A stretch of DNA of 47,911 nt from Spirosoma sp. (GCA_014377625.1 JACMPG010000109.1:1-47911), one strand, 5' to 3'. Shown: positions 7,930 to 16,120, numbered from the stretch's first letter. Numbers and translations: made by a program. The notes: generated from the sequence alone by a model not told the origin.

Positions 7930-9069
7930 CTACTCCCTAAAAAACACCACCAACCCGTCTTTTCCCGCTACGATGATGTCTTTGCGGCCCGTTTTGCGGA
8001 GATCAGCGATGACGAAATAGATACCGGTTCCTTTGCCCGCACCTGCCGAACCGTAGGCGATGGGATGTTTTGTAAACTGACGGCTGGTAGCGTCCCACGT
8101 AAAATAATACAACCCAACCGAGTCGTTGGAACCGGGATCATTGCCGTTGTGCGCACGGAAGCGTTTGCCCGTAATGAGTTCGGGTTTACCATCGCCAGTG
8201 ATGTCGGTCCATTCGAGGGTATGATACTGCGAGTTTTTGTCGTCGATCCCGTGTTTCGTCCAGCCGCGCTGTCCGGATTGTGAGCGGGTCTGTTCGTACC
8301 AGTGCAGGCCGTAGCTGTGGCCCTGTCCCACAATCAGGTCGGTCAGACCATCGGCATTTACATCAGCCACGATAACCGGTATGCTGGCCGTGCCGAGCGA
8401 AAACTCGGGATGCAGCGTCCAGTCGCCGGCGGTGCGGTTAACAGGCGCTTCAAGCCAGCCATCGCTTACGATAAGGTCGCCCCGCCCATCGCCATTGACA
8501 TCGCCAAAGCCCAGCCCATGCCCCTGCGTGGGGGCTACGCTGACGCGCTCAAACACACCGGGTGTTTTGAGTTTGAGGTAGCCAAGCGGTTTGTTGGGCG
8601 TGTTGGGTACAATATCGGGCGTACCATCGGCGTCAACATCCCAGGCGCGGGCCGTTTCTACATTGCCCACCGTCATAATCTCGTGTACGATCCACGGCTT
8701 GTTGGTCAGCACAGCGGGCTTGCCAGGGTTTTCGAGCCATCGTATCGACTTGCCAAACCATCCACCCGTCACAAAGTCTATGTTGCCATCCGCATTGACA
8801 TCCATCGGAATCGTGGAAAAATCGTCGTAATATTCATCGTGCCGGGGCTGGTTGCTGATCAGGTGTCGACGCCTGAATAACGGCCCTTCGTACCAGAAGT
8901 CGCCGGATACCAGATCGAGCGTATCATTATTATCGACGTCGAATACGCCCACCGACTCGAAGCTTTCAGAGGCCACAAAGTAGCGGCTAAACCGAAGTTC
9001 CGGTTCGGGTGGAGCGCAACTGATGCCGGTTAACAGGCTGACGGCGCAGAAGAGGAGGAGTTGTTTCAT
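7930..9069 (-). CDS. FG-GAP/VCBS-repeat lipoprotein
   Basis: 379 residues with a lipoprotein leader, MKQLLLFCAVSLLTGISC (Cys18 lipidation site). The mature part contains repeated Asp-rich calcium-loop motifs: FDVDNNDTLDLVSGDF, MDVNADGNIDFVTGGW, WDVDADGTPDIVPN, GDVNGDGRGDLIVSDGW, ADVNADGLTDLIVGQG, TDITGDGKPELITGKRF and a degenerate last ADLRKTGRKDIIVAG. This is a seven-bladed beta-propeller of the FG-GAP/VCBS type, probably Ca-stabilised and surface-anchored. Such proteins in this phylum often accompany polysaccharide-degrading enzymes. Here the neighbour is a GH113-like lipoprotein, but ligand binding is not demonstrable from sequence. Confidence 0.88.
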   Translation of the reverse strand: MKQLLLFCAVSLLTGISCAPPEPELRFSRYFVASESFESVGVFDVDNNDTLDLVSGDFWYEGPLFRRRHLISNQPRHDEYYDDFSTIPMDVNADGNIDFVTGGWFGKSIRWLENPGKPAVLTNKPWIVHEIMTVGNVETARAWDVDADGTPDIVPNTPNKPLGYLKLKTPGVFERVSVAPTQGHGLGFGDVNGDGRGDLIVSDGWLEAPVNRTAGDWTLHPEFSLGTASIPVIVADVNADGLTDLIVGQGHSYGLHWYEQTRSQSGQRGWTKHGIDDKNSQYHTLEWTDITGDGKPELITGKRFRAHNGNDPGSNDSVGLYYFTWDATSRQFTKHPIAYGSAGAGKGTGIYFVIADLRKTGRKDIIVAGKDGLVVFFRE

Positions 9070-9091
9070 GGATGTTTGACGTTACAGGTTG

Positions 9092-9230
9092 TAATTTAGG
9101 ATTTTTACGAATCTACTATGCCTGTCTGCTTTTTTCTGCTCACTATCGCGCTGCTTAGTTGCCAGCCTGCTCCCCCGTTTCGGTATGCCGGGCCAAAAAT
9201 TGAAGGTATTAATCTGGTAGCTCCTCCCGA
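9092..9230 (+). repeat. Duplicated segment: leader plus first 38 codons of the GH113-like gene
   Basis: 9092-9230 aligns without gaps to 12885-13023, with about six mismatches over 139 nt by eye. It covers the short upstream region TAATTTAGG..TTTTTACGAA and the signal-peptide coding region. The two copies bracket the curlin genes. Confidence 0.85.
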
Positions 9231-9270
9231 GCTGATAAGCGCGTTTGGGATGACAAGTCGCCCTGCTTAA
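9118..9270 (+). pseudogene. Truncated copy of the GH113-like lipoprotein gene
   Basis: ATG at 9118 opens MPVCFFLLTIALLSCQPAPP, nearly identical to the start of the intact gene at 12911. Homology stops abruptly after NLVAPPE at 9230. The reading then runs into unrelated ELISAFGMTSRPA and a TAA at 9268-9270, giving only 50 residues. The lipoprotein leader is intact but all catalytic parts are missing, so this is a remnant. It diverges from the FG-GAP gene, as the intact gene probably once did. Confidence 0.8.
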
Positions 9271-9350
9271 ACCTACCAGTTTCAGCTTACATCCCCTTTT
9301 AAAGGGCTGATTACCAGCCTAAAAATCTCATAATTCACGTGATTTTACGT
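9260..9350 (+). repeat. Second partial copy of the region upstream of the GH113-like gene
   Basis: GCCCTGCTTAAACCTACC at 9260 and CTGATTACCAGCCTAAAAATCTCATA further on match 12805-12876 with scattered differences. This segment lies 5' of the intact gene but 3' of the truncated copy. The order of blocks is therefore changed between the two sites. Confidence 0.7.
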
Positions 9351-9826
9351 TTTTAGAGGAAAAAGTTGAACAAATTGTAGGTGAGCCAGCTTGTTGTCTG
9401 CGTAATGTCATGTTCATTCAAATGCGGCTTTTAAAAGATTATCGCCGTATTATTGGGCCCACATTACGTAATCTGGTGCGATTTCAATATTGCCATTTCA
9501 CACCCTGTTCCATTAACTAACACCCATTGCAGTACATAATATCCGGATAGCAGGTATCTGGGCAACCGGATTCCTACGGAGATGCACTACGTCTCCACAC
9601 GATGATTAGTTTGAACCGGTCTCTGTGCTGTAGCATATACTGGCACATCCTGATAGCTTATATCAATTGTACCATGCGCAATTGGTGGCAGTTTGTTATT
9701 GATACGGGGCTGCTACAGACAGGCAGCCATCCACGCTCTGTTCTACGAAGTGGCCTATAAGCCAACACAAGTGCATCACACTTTTATTTCCACATTTAGT
9801 CAGTTTATTTTAATCCTCCAATAGTT
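9351..9826. other. Gene-free stretch upstream of the first curlin gene
   Basis: No ORF with recognisable content is present on either strand. The final 40 nt before the ATG are AT-rich (CAGTTTATTTTAATCC) and could hold the promoter, but I see no exact -7 box. No Shine-Dalgarno sequence is evident. Confidence 0.5.
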
Positions 9827-11590
9827 ATGAAAAAACTTATTTTTGGTGGTATAGCCCTTATAGGGTTTGCAACCACTTCCTACGCCCAGAACGTATCGAC
9901 CGTTAACCAGAACGGAACCAGCCAAACGGCCGTTGCGGCTCAGACTGGTAACGGGCAGGTTTCCACCATCAGTCAGGTGCAGTCGGGCACAGCAACTAAC
10001 TTTGGCAACTTTGGGGCTACCAGCCAAACCGGTGCTACATCCAACACGGCTACCGTGAACCAGAACAACGGCTCCAACGGCAACCGGGCCTATGCTACGC
10101 AGTTGGGTGGGAACGGCAACAAAGCCACCATCAACCAGAGCGACAACAGCGGGGGTGGCGCAATAGCCGCCAGCGTAGGTGCCGCCGGGGGCAATGGCAA
10201 CTTTGCGGGTACCTACCAGAAAGGCGATGGCAACACGGCAGGTGTCAACCAGAACAACGACAGCCAGCGCAACACGGGCGAAGTTCGTCAGAATGGTATG
10301 ATGAACATGGGTACAGTAAATCAGTCCAATACCTCGAAAGATAATACGGGCAAGATTTATCAGGGTTTTGCTGACGACAACGTTCTGCAACCCCTCACAG
10401 GCGTAAACAGCAGTACAGCTACCATCAATCAGGGTAAAACAAGCCCTGGCGATATGAATTTTACGCCGGGTGTAGCGGCTGAGTCGGTTAGTAATACGGC
10501 AACCGTTACCCAGACAGCCGACAACAACAAGGCACTCATTGGTCAGGGGGCAACGATTTCGGACGAAAACGGAACATCAACTGGCCGGTCGGCTGGAAGT
10601 ATGGCTACCATTGTGCAATCAGCTGCCGGAAACACCGCCGAAATTGAGCAGGGTGCTCAGTCGGGCGAATCGAGAGCGAGTAAGGCAACAATTACCCAGA
10701 CGGGCACAGGCAATTTCGGCACTATCTTACAGGGCGTGCTGAACTTTGGTCTGGACAAAAGTGGCGAAGCAACCATAACGCAGGCAGGTACGAACGGAAG
10801 CGTAGCCTTTATACAAGTTGGTATATTAGGCGTTGCAACCAGCAATACGGCCACTATTACCCAGACGGCAGCTTCCAACAATACAGATGCTTACATCTTT
10901 CAGGCGTTTGGCGGTAATTCTACCTCAACCAACGATAAGGCAGGTATTACCCAGGGTGGTTCAGGCGATAACTTCGCCCAGATTGTTCAGGGTTCAGCCC
11001 CCAGTGTAGGTACGGCCAGTTCGAGCGGCAACTCAGCCACCATTACGCAGGGTGATGGCACCAGCAACAGCGAAGCCATTATCAATCAGGGCCGTGATGA
11101 TCTTGGTTCGGCCATCAACAACAAGGCTACAATCAACCAAGTGAGTGGTAATCTAAACAATGCCCTCATCAGCCAGGGACGTGCCGTAGCCATTACCAAT
11201 GGCGCAGGTAACTCCATCATGACCGGCGTTGCCTCAACGGGAAGCAGTGCTACCGTGACCCAGACTGGTAACACAAATACGGGCAACCTCTATCAGGCCA
11301 ATGGCGCAGGTACGGGTGGCAACATAGCTACGCTGATGCAAACCGGCAACATGAACACCGCCAAATTGTATCAGGAGGGCACTACTTTGAAGGCTACCAT
11401 CACCCAAATGGGTGATATGAATATCCTCGACGGCGGTGTAGTTGGCTCAGTAGCGACGCAAATGGGCAGCAATAACACGGCTACCGTGATGCAGACCTCA
11501 GCACCAGGTGGTCCCGGTAATGTGGGTCATCTGATGCAGTCGGGTTCGGGCAACAACGCCATGATTACCCAAAGTACGATAATACCTTAG
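9827..11590 (+). CDS. Curlin-repeat (CsgA/CsgB-like) functional amyloid protein, large
   Basis: 587 residues: a signal peptide (MKKLIFGGIALIGFATTSYAQ) followed almost entirely by curlin-type repeats of roughly 20-25 residues. The unit is N-x-A-T-[VI]-x-Q-x-G/N ... N-x-A-x-[IV]-x-Q-G. Clear copies include NTATVNQNNGSNGNRAYATQ, NKATINQSDNSGGG, NTATVTQTADNNKALIGQG, SKATITQTGTGNFGTILQG, NSATITQGDGTSNSEAIINQ and NNKATINQVSGNLNNALISQ. The regular Gln/Asn ladder predicts a stacked beta-helix amyloid exported to the cell surface as biofilm matrix. It is several times longer than E. coli CsgA. No csgEFG secretion genes are in the window. The gene ends inside a long inverted repeat. Confidence 0.92.
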   Translation: MKKLIFGGIALIGFATTSYAQNVSTVNQNGTSQTAVAAQTGNGQVSTISQVQSGTATNFGNFGATSQTGATSNTATVNQNNGSNGNRAYATQLGGNGNKATINQSDNSGGGAIAASVGAAGGNGNFAGTYQKGDGNTAGVNQNNDSQRNTGEVRQNGMMNMGTVNQSNTSKDNTGKIYQGFADDNVLQPLTGVNSSTATINQGKTSPGDMNFTPGVAAESVSNTATVTQTADNNKALIGQGATISDENGTSTGRSAGSMATIVQSAAGNTAEIEQGAQSGESRASKATITQTGTGNFGTILQGVLNFGLDKSGEATITQAGTNGSVAFIQVGILGVATSNTATITQTAASNNTDAYIFQAFGGNSTSTNDKAGITQGGSGDNFAQIVQGSAPSVGTASSSGNSATITQGDGTSNSEAIINQGRDDLGSAINNKATINQVSGNLNNALISQGRAVAITNGAGNSIMTGVASTGSSATVTQTGNTNTGNLYQANGAGTGGNIATLMQTGNMNTAKLYQEGTTLKATITQMGDMNILDGGVVGSVATQMGSNNTATVMQTSAPGGPGNVGHLMQSGSGNNAMITQSTIIP

Positions 11591-11764
11591 CTTGACTTTA
11601 GCCTTTTGGGAATGCCCTAAATTGGCTTGTTTGGGCGAAAATGCAGGGTTTCTGAATTTTTGAATGTCTGGTTTTTCAACCTGACGTTCAAAAATAAACG
11701 ACCTAAAAGCCCAATACCCCCTGCAAACGGCAGTACTTATACTTCAAAAGGCTAAAGTCAAGCT
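11588..11764. repeat. Long-range inverted repeat between the two curlin genes
   Basis: AGCTTGACTTTAGCCTTTTG at 11588-11607 is a perfect 20-nt inverse of 11745-11764. An inner pair, ATTTTTGAATGTCTGGTT and AACCTGACGTTCAAAAAT, pairs close to the centre. The element is about 177 nt and palindromic overall, overlaps the stop codon of the first curlin gene, and has no ORF. It looks like a small palindromic (MITE-like) element or a large RNA hairpin. Confidence 0.75.
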
Positions 11765-11783
11765 TAGTGCATTATCAATACAT

Positions 11784-11824
11784 AAAGCCGGGGTGTCTGA
11801 CAGATGCCCCGGCTTTGTTTTTTT
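11784..11824 (+). terminator. Intrinsic terminator downstream of the large curlin gene
   Basis: The stem AAAGCCGGGG / CCCCGGCTTT (10 bp, perfect) surrounds a 13-nt loop and is followed by GTTTTTTT. This is a textbook rho-independent terminator, so the second curlin gene at 11909 probably has its own promoter or depends on read-through. Confidence 0.9.
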
Positions 11825-11908
11825 CCTACCGTTTGATAACCATTGCTGTACTAATTCCGCGTTTATTCGTTGTTCCATCGCGTACCACGCTTTACTTCTA
11901 AGACTATC

Positions 11909-12325
11909 ATGAAACGATTCTTCTTTTTTGGTTCGGCTTTGCTGGCAGCCGCCACTGTACAGGCACAAAATAGGGCTACTGTCACGCAATCTGGCACACC
12001 GCACGAGGTGACGGTAGTGCAGGAAGGCAAGGGTAATACTTCTGTTATTAGTCAAGGCAGTTCGTCAGGCAACCGGGCCGTTATTACTCAATCGGGTGGG
12101 GGCAACGTGGCCACCATTACCCAGGGCGGAGGTCCGGGCAAAGAGCCGGGGCAGTCGGTAAGTGTGTCGCAGTCGGGCGATTCAGAAACGGTTATCAACC
12201 AGAACGACGGCACTAACTCCATCAGCATCTATCAGGGACCGGCCAAAGCTGAAACCACCAGGGATACCCCAGCCGACAATACTAAAAAACGCGGTTCGCG
12301 CCGGAAGCCCAAATCAGGCCAGTAG
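11909..12325 (+). CDS. Curlin-repeat protein, small (possible nucleator or minor subunit)
   Basis: 138 residues from the ATG at 11909, which starts a signal peptide (MKRFFFFGSALLAAATVQAQ); the track's 13 extra residues are not leader-like. The mature protein has about four to five curlin units: NRATVTQSGTPHEVTVVQEG, NTSVISQGSSSGNRAVITQS, GNVATITQGGG and SVSVSQSGDSETVINQND. It ends in a basic tail, DNTKKRGSRRKPKSGQ. A short curlin protein next to a long one, with a charged C-terminal tail, recalls the CsgB nucleator/CsgA subunit division. That assignment is inference; no CsgB-specific signature is visible. Confidence 0.85.
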   Translation: MKRFFFFGSALLAAATVQAQNRATVTQSGTPHEVTVVQEGKGNTSVISQGSSSGNRAVITQSGGGNVATITQGGGPGKEPGQSVSVSQSGDSETVINQNDGTNSISIYQGPAKAETTRDTPADNTKKRGSRRKPKSGQ

Positions 12326-12804
12326 GCAATTGATTGAACGTACTGGCAAAGCCGGGTGGTAACCTAATGATTTTTTAGGCTTACAGAACCTGAACGTAAG
12401 TTTCTTAGAAATTAGGGAGACTCGCTAAAATAGAGGCTACCGGCTGGTAAATATATGGGTTATCATTGAGCGAGAAATATAAGGTAAAGGCAGAATATCA
12501 TGGTCAATTAATCTACCCATTGGAAACAGCCTAATCTGTGCTTAAGCGGTATTTGCCTCTGACCGTAAGGTACTTATTCCAATATACAGGGTAATGAAAC
12601 AGGTACATACATCATAATTTTATATGGATAGGGCTGCTGACAATAATCCATAATCTCAGCGACACAGCCTTTTAGCCTACGATACCAATGGGCACGTTCG
12701 GGATAACAAGCCGCCAGTAGTGTGGAATGGATGTAGTAAATTCCGGTGCAAAAACTCTGCCGGCAGCAGTAAGCCAGATACAACACAAGGGCAACTAATG
12801 TACG
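12326..12804. other. Gene-free stretch after the curlin genes
   Basis: The only ORF (12574-12786, minus, 70 aa) has no recognisable motif, an unusual Cys/Tyr-rich composition and no leader; I do not accept it as a gene. No clear terminator stem was found after the small curlin gene. Confidence 0.5.
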
Positions 12805-13023
12805 GCCCTGCTTAAACCTACCGTTTTCGGCTCATATATTCTCTTAAAATACTGATTACCAGCCTAAAATCTCATAGCATACGTTAATTTAGGCTTTTTA
12901 CGAACCTACTATGCCTGTCTGCTTTTTTCTGCTCGTTATCGCGCTGCTTAGTTGCCAGCCTGCCCCCCCGTTTCGGTATGCCGGGCCAAAAATTGAAGGT
13001 GTTAATCTGGTAGCTCCTCCCGA
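12805..13023 (+). repeat. Intact copy of the region duplicated at 9.1-9.35 kb
   Basis: 12805-12876 matches 9260-9350 and 12885-13023 matches 9092-9230. Here the two blocks are in the order expected for an upstream region followed by the gene start. This copy is therefore the likely source or the restored arrangement. Confidence 0.75.
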
Positions 13024-13930
13024 ACGGCCCGATTCGGCAGCACTGACTCCGGTGCGCCAGATGGGTGCCGACTGGGTGGCCGTTGTACCGTACGGCTTCA
13101 ACCGGAAAGGCGACAACCGCTTTTATTTCAGCGAAAACCTACCCAAAGAAGGGCGAAAATATGGGCAGTGGTGGGGCGAAACCCCGGCGGGCGTAGCAGA
13201 AACCATAAAGATGGCCCAACGAAAAGGGCTGAAAACTATGCTCAAACCCCACGTCTGGATGCAGGGCGGCTCCCACCTCGACCTTGAATTTCAGACCGAA
13301 GCCGACTGGCAGACGTTCGAGCATGATTACAGCCAGTACGTCCTGCATTTTGCCCGTCTGGCCGACTCCCTGCACGTGGATCTGTTTTGCATTACCACCG
13401 AACTGGACCGCTTTGCCGTGGCCCGGCCTGATTACTGGCGTAAACTTATTGGACAGGTACGACAGGTGTATCGGGGTAAGCTAACCTACGCAGCCAACTG
13501 GGATCGCTACGCCAGCATCCCGTTCTGGGACCAGCTGGATTACATTGGGGTGGATGGGTATTTTCCGCTTTCGGACGCCCGCAACCCGTCGGTGTCGCAG
13601 ATAGTCCGGGGCTGGAAACCACATTTAGACGCCCTGCAAAAACTGAGCAGCCAGCAACAAAAGCCGATTCTGTTCACCGAATTCGGATATCGAGCCTGCG
13701 ATCATACCGCCCGCCGACCGTGGGAGTCCGACACCGACTGTACCGACAACCCCATTGCTCAGGCCCGCGCCTGCGAAGCGTTGCTGACTGCCGTATGGCC
13801 CCAGCCCTGGTTTGCGGGTGGTTTTGCCTGGAAGTGGTTCATGAACACCAGCCCCCGCCACCGCGAACGCGATCAGTACAGCCCCCAATCCCGCCCCGCC
13901 GGTGAGGTCTTAGGCAAGGCGTGGCGGTAA
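12911..13930 (+). CDS. GH113-like glycoside hydrolase lipoprotein
   Basis: 339 residues with a lipoprotein leader, MPVCFFLLVIALLSC (Cys15). The mature part reads as a TIM barrel of the GH113/GH5-like clan: GVNLVAPPERPDSAALTPVRQMGADWVAVVPYGF (strand 1-2), GLKTMLKPHVWMQGG (strand 3), VDLFCITTELDRFA (probable acid/base Glu), LDYIGVDGYFPL and KPILFTEFGYRAC (probable nucleophile Glu on strand 7). It ends with GGFAWKWFMN on strand 8. GH113 members described so far are mainly beta-mannanases, but the substrate here is not provable. A truncated paralogue lies at 9118. Lipidation suggests display on the cell envelope. Confidence 0.8.
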   Translation: MPVCFFLLVIALLSCQPAPPFRYAGPKIEGVNLVAPPERPDSAALTPVRQMGADWVAVVPYGFNRKGDNRFYFSENLPKEGRKYGQWWGETPAGVAETIKMAQRKGLKTMLKPHVWMQGGSHLDLEFQTEADWQTFEHDYSQYVLHFARLADSLHVDLFCITTELDRFAVARPDYWRKLIGQVRQVYRGKLTYAANWDRYASIPFWDQLDYIGVDGYFPLSDARNPSVSQIVRGWKPHLDALQKLSSQQQKPILFTEFGYRACDHTARRPWESDTDCTDNPIAQARACEALLTAVWPQPWFAGGFAWKWFMNTSPRHRERDQYSPQSRPAGEVLGKAWR

Positions 13931-14101
13931 TCGGCCCATTCCTGCCTCGTGCGTGGGAATATCTTCCTATACTAAAGGGCAAATGACTTTGTAATTGACT
14001 GTACTAAACGAGTAGGGAGAGATAACCTATCAATAGAGGATAGGGAAACCGGATGGACGTTTGTATCGTTTATAAATTAACCAATTGAACCAAAAAACAC
14101 G

Positions 14102-14758
14102 ATGAAGACGATATATGGATACGTGCTGAGCCTGCTGCTGACGGCGGGTTGCGCACTGGGTCAGGACCGGAGTTTTGCCGAATTACCCAAACCTAAAGCG
14201 GGCGAGGCCGTAGCCACGTTTGCGGGCGGTTGTTTCTGGGCTATGGAAGAGGGTATGAGCCAGCTAAAAGGCGTTCGCGAAGTGATTTCGGGCTATGCCG
14301 GGGGCGATGTCAAAAACCCGACCTATGAGCAGGTAGGCACCGACCGCACCGGCCACGCCGAATCGGTACAGGTTTACTACGACCCGAAAGTGATTAGCTA
14401 CAACCAGTTGCTGGAGGCTTTCTTTGCCGGGCATGACCCCACCCAACTCAACCGGCAGGGACCGGATGTAGGCCGCGACTACCGCTCGGTGGCCTTTTAC
14501 CGCACCCCCGCCGAGAAAGCCGCTATTCTGGCCACCATCAATGAGGTGAACAAGTCGGGCCATTACAACGGCAAGGTCGTGACGGAGGTTACGCCCATCG
14601 AGGTGTTCTACCCCGCCGAGAAGTACCACCAGAACTACTTTTCGCTGCATCCCGACCAGCCCTATATTCAGGGCGTATCACTGCCGAAGGTAATGAAACT
14701 GCGTAAGGCAATGGCCGGGTATCTCAAGAACGAGACGACGCTGAGCATGAATAAGTAA
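14102..14758 (+). CDS. msrA: Peptide-methionine (S)-S-oxide reductase, exported
   Basis: 218 residues. After a leader (MKTIYGYVLSLLLTAGCALGQ) comes the MsrA domain: VATFAGGCFWAMEEGMSQLKGV with catalytic Cys44 in GCFW, GYAGGDVKNPTYEQVGTDRTGHAE, VQVYYDP, FFAGHDPTQLNRQGPDVGRDYRSVAFY and PAEKYHQNYF. It reduces methionine-S-sulfoxide in proteins. The leader can be read as a lipobox (LTAGC) or as a cleavable type I signal; either way the enzyme acts in the periplasm. Apart from Cys17 in the leader, Cys44 is the only cysteine, so no intramolecular resolving Cys is available and an external thiol or thioredoxin-like partner is needed. A hairpin follows the gene. Confidence 0.93.
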   Translation: MKTIYGYVLSLLLTAGCALGQDRSFAELPKPKAGEAVATFAGGCFWAMEEGMSQLKGVREVISGYAGGDVKNPTYEQVGTDRTGHAESVQVYYDPKVISYNQLLEAFFAGHDPTQLNRQGPDVGRDYRSVAFYRTPAEKAAILATINEVNKSGHYNGKVVTEVTPIEVFYPAEKYHQNYFSLHPDQPYIQGVSLPKVMKLRKAMAGYLKNETTLSMNK

Positions 14759-14785
14759 GTAAGTCATCGACAACAAATTGACAGG

Positions 14786-14812
14786 ATAGCCGGACGTTAC
14801 CGGCTATTTTTG
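14786..14812 (+). terminator. msrA terminator overlapping a -7 promoter box
   Basis: The stem ATAGCCGG / CCGGCTAT (14786-14807) is followed by TTTTG. The same T-run with its flank reads TATTTTTG (14805-14812), an exact TAnnTTTG -7 match. A TTG lies 24 nt upstream of it at 14778-14780. The MFS start codon is only 4 nt past the box. Confidence 0.65.
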
Positions 14813-14816
14813 TACC

Positions 14817-16025
14817 ATGAATACAGGTATTGCTACTAAATCCGGCTACCGAAATCGGTTTGCTCAGAACCTCAGGACGTTTTTCCTGACCCCGCAGGCA
14901 CTGGCCGTGGGGCTGGTATTCTCGTCCGACAGTCTGCTGTTCGGCAGTTGGGTGTCGCACATCCCGTTTGTGAAGCAGAAGCTGGGACTGTCGGAGGCTG
15001 AGCTGGGGCTGGTGCTGTTCGCGCTGCCCGCCGGTTTGTTGGTCATGAACCCGCTGTCGGGCCGAATCATTGCGCGGCTGGGCGAAGCGGGGGCGTGTTT
15101 CTGGTCGGCGGTGGGGCTGGCCCTGTCCATGTGCATCCCCATCAACGCGCCCAGCACGGCATGGGTAGTGGTGGGTTTATTTCTGGCCGGGCTGGCGGGT
15201 GCGCTCATCAACGTGGCCATGAACACAGCGGCTACCAACCTGGAGCGGGCGCAGGGCATCGTGATCATGTCGTCGTGTCATGGCATGTGGAGTTTGGGCG
15301 GGTTACTGGGGTCAGGCATTGCCGGGGCGATCATTGCGCTGCACGTACCACCCGCCACCCACGTGATGGCGATGGCCGGGGTAGTGCTGATCCTGACGTT
15401 TCTGATTCGCCCGTTGCTGGCAACCATTCCGTCGAGCAGCCGGTCGGCCGCGGGTGAGAAAACTGGCTCGTCGTTTGTGATGCCCAACCGTAACCTGCTG
15501 CTGATGATTCTCATTGGTCTGGCCCTGGCCATGGGCGAGGGGGCGGCTTTCGACTGGAGCGCGGTGTACCTGCGCGAAAGCCTGGGGGCGAGGGCGCAGG
15601 TAGCCGCTTTGGGCTTTGCCGCGTTCTCGCTGACGATGACCGCCTTCCGGTTCACCGGCGACGCCATTATCCCCAAAATAGGCGGCAAACGCTGGCTCCA
15701 GATTGGGGGCGTGGTAGCCGCGCTGGGGTTGGTGGTGGCCATTGTGCTGCCCTACCCCATCACGGGCTTAATGGGCTTTGCTATTCTGGGGGCGGGCTGT
15801 TCGCTGGGGGCGCCGGTGCTGTATGCGGCTGCGCTGCGGGTACCGGGTATTCCACCCGCTGCCGGGCTGGCCACGTTTGCCACGTTTAGTTTCATCGGCT
15901 TTCTGGTGGGACCTCCCATTGTCGGGTTCATTGCCGAGGGGTTTGGCCTGTACGTAGGGCTTGGCTTTGTGGCCGGGGTGCTGCTGATTTCGGCAGGCCT
16001 GGCACGGGTGGTGAATTTGTTTTAG
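14817..16025 (+). CDS. MFS transporter, YbjJ-like
   Basis: 402 residues of inner-membrane major facilitator with about 12 hydrophobic helices. SWVSHIPFVKQKLGLSEAELGLVLFALPAGLLVMNPLSGRIIARLG contains the loop 2-3 motif region. SSCHGMWSLGGLLGSGIAG and EGAAFDWSAVYLRESLG are features I associate with the YbjJ/FucP-related group of sugar or drug carriers. The substrate is unknown. The start at 14817 is the only sensible one: the next Met is well inside the first helices. It begins 5 nt after a hairpin that ends msrA, so it is probably a separate transcription unit, perhaps leaderless. Confidence 0.87.
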   Translation: MNTGIATKSGYRNRFAQNLRTFFLTPQALAVGLVFSSDSLLFGSWVSHIPFVKQKLGLSEAELGLVLFALPAGLLVMNPLSGRIIARLGEAGACFWSAVGLALSMCIPINAPSTAWVVVGLFLAGLAGALINVAMNTAATNLERAQGIVIMSSCHGMWSLGGLLGSGIAGAIIALHVPPATHVMAMAGVVLILTFLIRPLLATIPSSSRSAAGEKTGSSFVMPNRNLLLMILIGLALAMGEGAAFDWSAVYLRESLGARAQVAALGFAAFSLTMTAFRFTGDAIIPKIGGKRWLQIGGVVAALGLVVAIVLPYPITGLMGFAILGAGCSLGAPVLYAAALRVPGIPPAAGLATFATFSFIGFLVGPPIVGFIAEGFGLYVGLGFVAGVLLISAGLARVVNLF

Positions 16026-16030
16026 AAAAT

Positions 16031-16120
16031 TTTAACACAGAGAGAGGGAGGATTTCACAGAGAAAACAGAGAATTTGCGTCACTCTACTCCGTTAACTTT
16101 GTGACAATCTCTGTCTCTCT
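16031..16120. repeat. CACAGAG-type imperfect inverted repeat
   Basis: AACACAGAGAGAGGGAGG, TTTCACAGAGAAAACAGAG and then TTTGTGACAATCTCTGTCTCTCTG form an imperfect hairpin between the MFS gene and the next CDS. The same motif family occurs at 27609-27714. It is intergenic and non-coding. Confidence 0.6.

Noticed and set aside
9260-9360. Considered as the terminal repeat of an insertion sequence around the curlin genes
   Set aside because: The repeats are direct with swapped block order and match a gene upstream region; no transposase or inverted termini were found.
12574-12786. 70-aa minus-strand ORF near the GH113-like gene, considered as a transposase fragment
   Set aside because: No transposase motif, Cys/Tyr-rich odd composition and no conserved pattern; I cannot support it as coding.
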